From positions 1-5,109 of the forward strand of contig URNJ01000127.1 of NCBI GenBank assembly GCA_900549215.1: DNA of 5,109 nucleotides, read 5' to 3'. Both the position numbers and the translations under genes were made by a program. This document shows positions 1-5,026 of this stretch, piece after piece. Each line of letters begins with the position of its first letter. Position 1 is the first letter of the stretch. Below the pieces are notes generated by a model, which saw only the letters and a program-made list of their open reading frames with translations, had not been told where the DNA came from and did no database searches. Origin of the DNA: an uncultured Collinsella sp. GTDB lineage: Bacteria > Actinomycetota > Coriobacteriia > Coriobacteriales > Coriobacteriaceae.

Positions 1-42
1 GCAAGCGGCGCCTCCGCCCGCCAATCCCGCTTCAACGATTAA
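1..42 (+). CDS. Possible C-terminal tail of a convergent plus-strand gene (partial)
   Basis: The plus frame starting at base 1 reads 13 codons (ASGASARQSRFND) and then a TAA stop at 40-42. If real, this is the end of a gene entering from the left and converging on the minus-strand operon, with the 64-96 hairpin between them. The support is thin: 13 codons without a stop mean little, and no family can be recognised. An alternative is a minus-strand gene leaving the window, from a TTG at 36-34 preceded by a GGCGG-like stretch. The neighbouring sequence is needed to decide. Confidence 0.25.
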   Translation, partial: ASGASARQSRFND

Positions 43-54
43 CCGCCTTTGGGC

Positions 55-96
55 AAAAAGAAAGCCGGGCAGCTGCAGGTAGTGCAACTGCCCGGC
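55..96 (-). terminator. Rho-independent terminator ending the obgE-rsfS operon
   Basis: On the minus strand a stem of 14 pairs (arms 96-83 and 77-64) encloses a 5-base loop (82-78) and runs straight into TTTCTTTTT (63-55). The outer 9 pairs are GC-rich and perfect (GCCGGGCAG / CTGCCCGGC). The one non-Watson-Crick position (87 with 73) is a U-G wobble in minus-strand RNA but an A/C mismatch in plus-strand RNA. Together with the one-sided T-tract, this sets the direction as minus. It lies 46 bases after the rsfS stop codon. Confidence 0.93.
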
Positions 97-142
97 GAAC
101 GGTAAAGGGTAGTTCAAGAGAAGCCCCGGCCCAAACAAGGTC

Positions 143-598
143 CTAGACGAGGTTGAGGGGGAGCTGGGGAGCGTCGCCCCAGAGCTTCTCGAGACGATAG
201 AAGTCGCGCGCCTCGGGGGTGAAGACGTGGACGACGACCGAGCCGTAGTCCATGAGCATCCAGGTCTTCTGCTCGCGGCCCTCGATGGAGAACGGGTGCT
301 CACCGCAAGCCTCGGCGACCTTCTCCTCGATCTCGTCGACGATCGAATCGACCTGACGGTTATTGGTACCGGTGGCAAGCACAAAGAAGTCGCACACGTC
401 GGAGAGCTCTGTCAGATCGAGCACCTGCACGTCCTCGCCCTTCTTGTCGTAGGCGGCCTGCGCGGCGGCGCGAGCGACATCCTCGGCGGCGACACCGCTC
501 GCGGACAGCGAGGCGGCGGTACGGTCGGACGTGGCGACGAAGCTCTTGTGCTCCACACCTTCAAGAATCTGCTCGTCGGTCATGGTCTCGTCGGCCAT
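143..598 (-). CDS. rsfS: Ribosomal silencing factor RsfS (RsfA/YbeB/Iojap family)
   Basis: RsfS binds protein L14 on the 50S subunit and blocks joining with the 30S, which lowers translation during starvation or stationary phase (family knowledge). The protein is 151 residues. The conserved Iojap domain runs from about residue 37 to 148 and includes DFFVLATGTNNRQV (70-83), EGREQKTW (106-113), the DYG/VVVHVF stretch (117-126) and FYRLEKLWGDAP (133-144). About 36 residues precede the domain, are rich in Ala, Ser and Thr, and have no recognised motif; many homologues start nearer the core. I chose the ATG at 598 because AAAGAGG lies 6 bases upstream. A GTG at 619 is in frame and would add 7 residues, but that ribosome binding site would then be inside the gene. 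It is the last gene before the strong terminator and follows yqeK by 28 bases. Confidence 0.95.
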   Translation of the reverse strand: MADETMTDEQILEGVEHKSFVATSDRTAASLSASGVAAEDVARAAAQAAYDKKGEDVQVLDLTELSDVCDFFVLATGTNNRQVDSIVDEIEEKVAEACGEHPFSIEGREQKTWMLMDYGSVVVHVFTPEARDFYRLEKLWGDAPQLPLNLV

Positions 599-604
599 GG
601 AATA

Positions 605-611
605 CCTCTTT
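605..611 (-). promoter_or_regulatory. Ribosome binding site of rsfS
   Basis: The minus strand reads AAAGAGG, followed by 6 bases and the ATG at 598. It decides between that ATG and the upstream in-frame GTG at 619, which would contain the site and has no comparable site of its own. Confidence 0.75.
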
Positions 612-626
612 CTAGACACACCCGAG

Positions 627-1235
627 CTAGCGCAGCTGGGCGTAATGGTTGTAAATCGTAATAGCCGTGGGATAAAGATAGCGCCCGGACTGGATCACGT
701 AGACCAGACCCTGCGCAAAACAGGAGAAGAACAACTCGTCGAGCGAGGACTTCCCCACCATCTTGCGCAGCGCATGGGCATAATCGCCGTGACGATTGGG
801 CTCGATGGCATCGGCCACAAAGACCACCATATCGAGCGGCGTCATGTCGCAGGCGCCCACGGTGTGACGGTCGACAGCCTGGAAAACAGCCGGCGATAGC
901 TCGGGAAATAGCTGCGGAAGCTCATAGGCGGCAACCGGGCCATGTAAAAGCGGCGTCGCGGCAGACGGAGAGCCGGCAATCTTAATGCCATAATGCAGAG
1001 CGCGCGTGACCAGCTCGTCGTCGGAGAGTACCTTGTCCCAGTCGTGAATCAGGCCGGCGGCGGCGGCATCAAAGCGGTCGACGCCATACACCTCGGCCAG
1101 ATGGAGTGCGGTCTCGGCAACACCCAGCGAATGCATGTAGCGCTTGCGCTTATCCTTCATACGCACATCGAGCAGCTCTTGAATGCGCTTGAGCAGCGCG
1201 CGCTCATCGCCCTCAAACTGATTCTCTACCGACAA
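627..1235 (-). CDS. yqeK: YqeK-type HD-domain hydrolase (probable symmetrical Ap4A hydrolase)
   Basis: The protein is 202 residues and carries the HD-fold metal ligands of the YqeK family: H35 (in RYMHSLGV), H64-D65 (in LIHDWDK), H98 (in LLHG), H124 (in DRHTVG) and D142 (in VADAIEPNR). YqeK proteins of Gram-positive bacteria split diadenosine tetraphosphate into two ADP. That activity is taken from the family and is not shown here. The start is TTG at 1235, with GGGGGA (1246-1241) 5 bases upstream. No ATG or GTG lies further upstream before the in-frame nadD stop, and the next Met is residue 26, just before the domain. The gene lies 12 bases after nadD, in the same reading phase. This pairing is common, and joined NadD-YqeK proteins occur in some Mollicutes. 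Before the HD domain there is a charged segment of about 30 residues. Confidence 0.93.
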   Translation of the reverse strand: MSVENQFEGDERALLKRIQELLDVRMKDKRKRYMHSLGVAETALHLAEVYGVDRFDAAAAGLIHDWDKVLSDDELVTRALHYGIKIAGSPSAATPLLHGPVAAYELPQLFPELSPAVFQAVDRHTVGACDMTPLDMVVFVADAIEPNRHGDYAHALRKMVGKSSLDELFFSCFAQGLVYVIQSGRYLYPTAITIYNHYAQLR

Positions 1236-1240
1236 CGTAG

Positions 1241-1246
1241 TCCCCC
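1241..1246 (-). promoter_or_regulatory. Ribosome binding site supporting the TTG start of yqeK
   Basis: The minus strand reads GGGGGA, then 5 bases, then TTG at 1235. The site sits in the 12-base gap just after the nadD TGA stop. It is the only plausible site for an upstream start and supports a non-ATG start. Confidence 0.55.
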
Positions 1247-1247
1247 A

Positions 1248-1925
1248 TCACTCAAAATCTTCTTGACCCAGATCGGTATACAGCCCGCGTTTGCGAATAT
1301 AGCCGAGCACGGACTCGCTCGTAAGATAGCGCACGCTCATGCCACGGGCAACTCGCTTACGAATGTTGGTCGAGCTAATCGCCAGCGCCGGAATCTGGAT
1401 ATACCGCACGTCAAACGGCAGGCCCGATTCCTTAATCCGCGCGCGAGCAGTATCGATGTCAAAGCCGGGACGTGTCGCAGCAATAAAGGTTGCCAGTTCG
1501 GCAATCTCATCAGCATTGTGCCAGGTCACTATATCGATAATCGCATCGGCACCCGTAATAAAGTAGAGCTTTACCTGCGGCGGGTAAAAGTCGCGAAGGG
1601 CATGAAGCGTATCGGCCGTATAGGTCACGCCTGGACGGTCGATCTCGAAACGGCTCGCCAAAAAAGCCGGATTCGCAGCAGTTGCGAGGACCGTCATGGC
1701 ATAACGGTCCTCGGCAGGCGTCACCGGTTTGTCGAGCTTAAAGGCGGGAGAGCCGGCCGGCATAAAGAGCACGGCGTCCAAGTCGAGCGACTCGCGCGCC
1801 TGTTCAGCAGTAACCAAGTGCCCGTAATGAATCGGGTCGAAGGTGCCACCCATAATGCCAAGCCGAAACTCCTGCCCATCCTTGATAGGCAGCTCGGGCA
1901 ATCCGATTCCACCGCGCAGCGACAT
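1248..1925 (-). CDS. nadD: Nicotinate-nucleotide adenylyltransferase NadD
   Basis: NadD joins nicotinate mononucleotide and ATP to give deamido-NAD and pyrophosphate, a required step of both de novo and nicotinate-salvage NAD synthesis in the cytosol. The protein is 225 residues. The nucleotidyltransferase signature GGTFDPIHYGH is at 26-36, with the catalytic HxGH at 33-36. Further family motifs are FITGADA (122-128), W135 in VTWHNADE, and ISSTNIR near the C-terminus (183-189), which binds ATP phosphates. About 20 residues precede the Rossmann fold (first strand RLGIMGG), a short extension compared with many NadD proteins. The start is ATG at 1925, 3 bases after the obgE stop, with GGAGGG (1941-1936) inside the last obgE codons at a spacing of 10. 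This points to translational coupling. The position after PAG that is usually PPHK reads SPAFK here. Confidence 0.96.
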   Translation of the reverse strand: MSLRGGIGLPELPIKDGQEFRLGIMGGTFDPIHYGHLVTAEQARESLDLDAVLFMPAGSPAFKLDKPVTPAEDRYAMTVLATAANPAFLASRFEIDRPGVTYTADTLHALRDFYPPQVKLYFITGADAIIDIVTWHNADEIAELATFIAATRPGFDIDTARARIKESGLPFDVRYIQIPALAISSTNIRKRVARGMSVRYLTSESVLGYIRKRGLYTDLGQEDFE

Positions 1926-1928
1926 GGC

Positions 1929-3395
1929 CTACTCGCCCTCCGGAATCTCAACAACGTCGACTTCGGTAGTGCCTTCGGAGCCCTCGGCGGCATCAACCAC
2001 ATCCGCATCCTCGGCCGCTACATCAATAACCTCAACGCCTTCGTCCTCAAGCTCCTCCTCGTACTCCGAGAAGTCCTCGGCGCCCTCAAAGTCAAAGGCG
2101 CGCTGGCAAATGCGTACCTCGTCGCCCGCACGGCAGCCGGCCTTCTCGAGCGCGTCGTCAACACCCATGCGCGCAAACTTATGCTGCAGGTAGATGACGG
2201 CTTCCTCGTTTTCCCAGTCGGTCTGGATGACCATACGCTCGATGGCGCGACCGACCACGCGGAAGGCATGGGGCTCTTCCTGAACAATGCGGAAACGCTT
2301 CTCACGCTGCAGGCGGCGGCGCTCCCACTCATCGTCACGCAGATCGACCGGCTCATCGGAGACGGCCAACTCGGCGCGCAGCTTAGCCACCTGCTCGCCC
2401 ACGGCAAGCATCAGCGTGTTGAGGCCGGCGCCAGTCACAGCAGACACGGCAAAGAACATATGTCCATCGTCGAGCGCGGCGCGTTTGAGGTCGGCAATCT
2501 TGTCAGCCGTGCCCGGCGCATCGCACTTGTTGGCGACAACGATCTGCGGACGCTCAGAAAGCTCGGCGCCATATTGCTCGAGCTCGCGGTTGATGATGCG
2601 GTAGTCCTCGACCGGATCGCGATCCTCAAAACCGCCCGTCATATCGACGACATGCATGATGAGTGCCGTACGCTCAATGTGGCGCAGGAACTGGTGACCC
2701 AGGCCCTTGCCCTCGCTCGCGCCCTCGATAAGGCCGGGGACGTCGGCAACGACATAGGAGTACTCGCCGGCACGCACCATACCCAGGTTGGGTACGAGCG
2801 TGGTAAATGGATAGTCGGCGATCTTGGGTCGGGCGGCACTCATGCGCGCGATAAGCGAGGATTTACCCACCGAGGGGAAGCCCACGAGCGCGGCATCGGC
2901 CATGAGCTTCATCTCGAGCTCAATCCAGTGTTCCTCGGCCGGCTCACCCAGCTGGGCGAACGCGGGCGCGCGGCGCACCGACGTCACAAAGTGCGTATTG
3001 CCCAGACCACCGGCGCCACCAGGGGCCACGACAACGCGCTCGCCATCATGCACCAAGTCGGCAATCTCGAACATCGGGGTCTGCGTCTCGGGGTCGAGCT
3101 CGCGCACCACGGTGCCCATGGGAACCTTGAGAATCAGGTCCTCGCCGCTCTTGCCGTTGCGGCGGGCGCCCTGACCGTGCGTTCCGCGCTCGGCGCGGAA
3201 GTGATGCTTAAAGCGGTAGTCGATCAGCGAAGACAGCTGAGCATCGGCCTGGATGACGACATTGCCGCCACGACCGCCGTCGCCGCCATCGGGGCCACCC
3301 TTGGGGACAAAGGCCTCGCGCCTAAACGACATGCATCCGGCACCGCCGTCGCCGCCGCACACGTTAATGCGGCTGATATCGGTGAACTGTGACAA
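1929..3395 (-). CDS. obgE: Obg-family GTPase (CgtA), 50S assembly factor
   Basis: Obg is an essential P-loop GTPase that binds the maturing 50S subunit and responds to (p)ppGpp in studied species. The protein is 488 residues. The glycine-rich Obg fold spans about 1-160, with GGDGGAG at 14-20, SFRRE at 23-27 and repeated GG turns to residue 44. The G domain spans about 165-340: G1 GFPSVGKSS (172-180), G2 TT (198-199), G3 DVPG (218-221), G4 NKCD (289-292) and G5 SAV (318-320). The C-terminal OCT domain lies at about 365-435 (FRIVQEEPHAFRV). A strongly acidic tail follows (about 437-488), longer than in minimal Obg proteins. The start is TTG at 3395, with GGAGG (3408-3404) 8 bases upstream, and the protein begins directly with the expected FxD start of the fold. 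It follows a terminator hairpin after rpmA, so its level is probably lower than that of L21/L27. Confidence 0.97.
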   Translation of the reverse strand: MSQFTDISRINVCGGDGGAGCMSFRREAFVPKGGPDGGDGGRGGNVVIQADAQLSSLIDYRFKHHFRAERGTHGQGARRNGKSGEDLILKVPMGTVVRELDPETQTPMFEIADLVHDGERVVVAPGGAGGLGNTHFVTSVRRAPAFAQLGEPAEEHWIELEMKLMADAALVGFPSVGKSSLIARMSAARPKIADYPFTTLVPNLGMVRAGEYSYVVADVPGLIEGASEGKGLGHQFLRHIERTALIMHVVDMTGGFEDRDPVEDYRIINRELEQYGAELSERPQIVVANKCDAPGTADKIADLKRAALDDGHMFFAVSAVTGAGLNTLMLAVGEQVAKLRAELAVSDEPVDLRDDEWERRRLQREKRFRIVQEEPHAFRVVGRAIERMVIQTDWENEEAVIYLQHKFARMGVDDALEKAGCRAGDEVRICQRAFDFEGAEDFSEYEEELEDEGVEVIDVAAEDADVVDAAEGSEGTTEVDVVEIPEGE

Positions 3396-3403
3396 CAGAA
3401 TCG

Positions 3404-3408
3404 CCTCC
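3404..3408 (-). promoter_or_regulatory. Ribosome binding site fixing the TTG start of obgE
   Basis: The minus strand reads GTAGGAGG, with the GGAGG core here, 8 bases before TTG at 3395. It lies only 3 bases past the T-tract of the upstream terminator, so any transcript that reads through presents this site at once after the hairpin. Confidence 0.85.
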
Positions 3409-3411
3409 TAC

Positions 3412-3455
3412 AAAAAAGAGGGAGACCCTTGAATCCTAAAACTCAAGTGCCTCCC
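3412..3455 (-). terminator. Intrinsic terminator or attenuator between rpmA and obgE
   Basis: In minus-strand RNA the arms 3455-3443 and 3432-3420 form a 13-position stem: 11 Watson-Crick pairs, one G-U (3450 with 3425) and one A-G mismatch (3448 with 3427). The loop has 10 bases (3442-3433). TCTTTTTT (3419-3412) follows directly. The T-tract on the minus side only, and the wobble that pairs only in minus RNA, set the direction. It comes 25 bases after the rpmA stop and ends 3 bases before the obgE Shine-Dalgarno core. I infer that it ends most rplU-rpmA transcripts and lets a fraction continue into obgE. Confidence 0.82.
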
Positions 3456-3480
3456 ACATATGTGCTCTATGAAGGGTGAA

Positions 3481-3738
3481 TTACGCGTTCGCGAGCGGGC
3501 GTACGCTGACCCTGTGCTTGATACCCTTGTGGAACTCAACGGTACCGTCGACCAGCGCGAACAGCGTGTCGTCCTTGCCACGGCCAACGTTCTCACCCGG
3601 GTGGATGTGCGTGCCGTGCTGACGGACGAGAATCGTGCCCGTGGTTACCGTCTGGCCGGCGAAACGCTTCGTGCCAAGGCGCTGACCGCGGGAGTCACGG
3701 CCATTACGGGAGGAACCGAGTCCTTTTTTGTGTGCCAT
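3481..3738 (-). CDS. rpmA: 50S ribosomal protein L27
   Basis: L27 sits at the peptidyl transferase centre of the 50S subunit, where its N-terminal tail reaches the tRNA ends. The protein is 85 residues, the normal length. The N-terminus is MAHKKGLGSSRNGRDS, followed by RLGTKRFAGQ (20-29), and then the core RQHGTHIHPGENVGRGKDDT (39-58) and LFALVDG (59-65). It begins with MAHKKG, so it lacks the N-terminal extension that Prp protease removes in Firmicutes and some other groups. This agrees with the absence of a prp (ysxB) gene between rplU and rpmA. The start is ATG at 3738. Upstream is only a modest ribosome binding site (TAGG, 8 bases before, inside an AAAGAGTAGG stretch). It follows rplU by 33 bases. 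Confidence 0.98.
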   Translation of the reverse strand: MAHKKGLGSSRNGRDSRGQRLGTKRFAGQTVTTGTILVRQHGTHIHPGENVGRGKDDTLFALVDGTVEFHKGIKHRVSVRPLANA

Positions 3739-3771
3739 TGTGTATACCTACTCTTTCGTTACGAGTGTAAT

Positions 3772-4146
3772 CTACTCGGCGACGGGAGCCTCGGCAACAG
3801 CCTCGGCCTCTGCCTTGACAGCCTTCTTGGCGCGGGACGTAGCCTGGACCTTCACGATCTTCAGCTTGGTGAGCTGCTGACGGTGACCCTTCAGACGACG
3901 ATAGCGCTTACGCTTGTGGAACTTGAAGACCAGCTGCTTCTCGCCCTTGAACTGCTCAACGATCTGAGCGGTAACCTTGGCCTTGGCCAGCTTGTCGGGA
4001 TCGGTGACGATCTTCTTACCATCGTTGAGGAAGATGACCGGCAGGGTGACCTTGTCGCCCTCATTGCCCTCGATCTTCTCGACGGTGATGACATCGTCGG
4101 TGGCGACCTTGTACTGCTTGCCGCCCGTGTTAACGATTGCGTACAT
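3772..4146 (-). CDS. rplU: 50S ribosomal protein L21
   Basis: L21 is a 50S protein that binds 23S rRNA and contacts L20. The protein is 124 residues from the chosen start: MYAIVNTGGKQYKV at the N-terminus, then the beta-barrel region, then the basic KFHKRKRYRRLKGHRQ patch (about 75-90) and the LTKLKIVKV strand. A C-terminal extension of about 20 residues, rich in Ala, Glu and Lys (ending AEAPVAE), goes beyond the usual length of about 103. An in-frame ATG at 4167 would add MHEGQVN, but the Shine-Dalgarno GAAGGG (4161-4156) then falls inside the gene. The start at 4146, 9 bases after that site, also matches the family N-terminus. It is the first gene after the promoter at 4189-4217. Confidence 0.97.
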   Translation of the reverse strand: MYAIVNTGGKQYKVATDDVITVEKIEGNEGDKVTLPVIFLNDGKKIVTDPDKLAKAKVTAQIVEQFKGEKQLVFKFHKRKRYRRLKGHRQQLTKLKIVKVQATSRAKKAVKAEAEAVAEAPVAE

Positions 4147-4155
4147 GTTTACTTG

Positions 4156-4161
4156 CCCTTC
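4156..4161 (-). promoter_or_regulatory. Ribosome binding site that sets the rplU start
   Basis: The minus strand reads GAAGGG, 9 bases before ATG at 4146. It excludes the upstream in-frame ATG at 4167, which would place the site inside the coding region. Confidence 0.75.
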
Positions 4162-4188
4162 ATGCATCAGTTAGTGCAACAGCCGAAT

Positions 4189-4217
4189 ATAGTAGCAGGC
4201 GATAATACCCCCGTCAA
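4189..4217 (-). promoter_or_regulatory. Sigma70-type promoter of rplU-rpmA
   Basis: On the minus strand TTGACG (4217-4212, 5 of 6 to TTGACA) is followed by a 17-base spacer and TACTAT (4194-4189, 4 of 6 to TATAAT, keeping the key TA...AT). Transcription would start near 4182 and give a leader of roughly 35 bases containing the GAAGGG site. The -35 box contains the TGA stop of the upstream DUF2344 gene. The short leader leaves no room for an L21-leader RNA of the kind seen in Bacilli. The call rests on consensus match and position only. Confidence 0.68.
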
Positions 4218-5026
4218 CGAGTATGTGGAGCAAATCCACAAGTTCGCACAGGTATGGGGCTGACGAGTCGGCCCTCGTCGTCTTCGCATGCTTGATTCTG
4301 ACGCTCGACATCGTAGGAGCAGATGGTCACGAGGTCTTGCATACCGGTGGAAACAATAGGTGCATCGACGCCCGGGGTCAAGCCCTGCAACAAAACATCA
4401 GCAGCAGAAAGCAAAATCTCCGGACGCATGGAGCCCTCGTTGTCGGCATGGGTGTCGAGCATGAGCACCAGATGGTCCTCACGCTCCCCCGCCGCGAGCT
4501 CATAGCCAACGAGCGTATGGTCCAGATCAAGACGCTTACTCTTTTTGCCGCGCGCATAGTCAATGCCATGACCCGCGCGCAGCGTGTCGATCGCAGCGCG
4601 CACCTCGTCGGCGCTCACGGGGGCCTCGGGGTCCAGATGCAAGTCGATGCGGTACGACAGACGCGTAAGCTGAGCCGTCAGCGCCGGCGTGCGCACGTCG
4701 ATGTAGGCGGCCTCGATAGGCGCCAGATCGGCAGGCGATGCAGCGGCCAGGCGCTCAAAGGCCTCGTCGAGCGCGACGAACTCGGTCATAAACAGGTCAT
4801 ACCACTCGCAGGTCGACGACGTACCCACCGGTAGCGCCGAAGAAAAGCCCACGCGCATGTGCGGAGAGAAGCCCTGCGTGACGGCATAGGGAAGTCCCGC
4901 ACGGCGCACGATGCGCTCAATGGTATGGATTACTTCGAGATGGCCCAGGTACTTAAGGCGATCGCGCTTGCCATAGCGAACACGAAGTCTAAAGAGCGAG
5001 GGGTTGTCGGTCAGGCGCTCACTCAT
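4214..5026 (-). CDS. TIGR03936/DUF2344 family protein (radical SAM-linked)
   Basis: The protein is 270 residues and cytosolic by appearance (no signal peptide or membrane segment). The N-terminal half matches the family called radical SAM-linked protein: FRLRVRYGKRDRLKYLGHLE (12-31), ERIVRRAGLPYAVTQGFSPH (37-56), then RVGFSSALPVG (58-68). The biochemical role of the family is unknown. It is usually encoded directly after, or fused to, a B12-binding-type radical SAM protein of the TIGR03960 group, often near rng, rplU and rpmA. The C-terminal part (about 115-270) is less conserved to the eye. It carries a short basic patch (GKKSKR, 160-165) and a second half resembling the family's tail. The start is ATG at 5026, overlapping the upstream stop as ATGA, with GGGTGAT (5038-5032) as ribosome binding site. 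The overlap supports translational coupling with the radical SAM gene. Confidence 0.9.
   Translation of the reverse strand: MSERLTDNPSLFRLRVRYGKRDRLKYLGHLEVIHTIERIVRRAGLPYAVTQGFSPHMRVGFSSALPVGTSSTCEWYDLFMTEFVALDEAFERLAAASPADLAPIEAAYIDVRTPALTAQLTRLSYRIDLHLDPEAPVSADEVRAAIDTLRAGHGIDYARGKKSKRLDLDHTLVGYELAAGEREDHLVLMLDTHADNEGSMRPEILLSAADVLLQGLTPGVDAPIVSTGMQDLVTICSYDVERQNQACEDDEGRLVSPIPVRTCGFAPHTR

Noticed and set aside
1..54. A minus-strand gene starting with TTG at 36-34 and leaving the window
   Set aside because: Only about 12 codons are visible, the product is not recognisable, and the competing plus-strand tail ending at 42 is equally possible. The left flank is needed.
993..3392. A 799-codon open frame on the plus strand, antisense to obgE, nadD and most of yqeK
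   Set aside because: It lies in exact codon register with the three minus-strand genes, so its stops would need TTA, CTA or TCA codons in them. Those are rare in this GC-rich sequence, and it ends precisely at the TCA second codon of obgE. Because the three genes share one phase, the frame also stays open over their junctions. The translation resembles no protein family.
3455..3464. A perfect 10-base palindrome, CACATATGTG, just after rpmA
   Set aside because: A single short palindrome with no second copy and no matching promoter is weak evidence for an operator. It abuts the terminator stem and may be chance.
3396..3480. A possible separate obgE promoter in the rpmA-obgE gap
   Set aside because: TAGGAT inside the hairpin resembles a -10 box, but no -35-like hexamer lies 16-18 bases upstream, and a start there would fall within the terminator.
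3460..4263. A 267-codon plus-strand frame opposite rpmA and rplU
   Set aside because: L27 and L21 on the minus strand are certain. The Leu- and Asp-rich plus-strand product is the expected mirror of Lys/Gln- and Val-rich ribosomal protein codons.
4223..4834. A 203-codon plus-strand frame opposite the DUF2344 gene
   Set aside because: The minus strand encodes a recognisable family protein over the same bases, and the plus-strand translation has no domain, no clear ribosome binding site and a composition typical of an antisense shadow.
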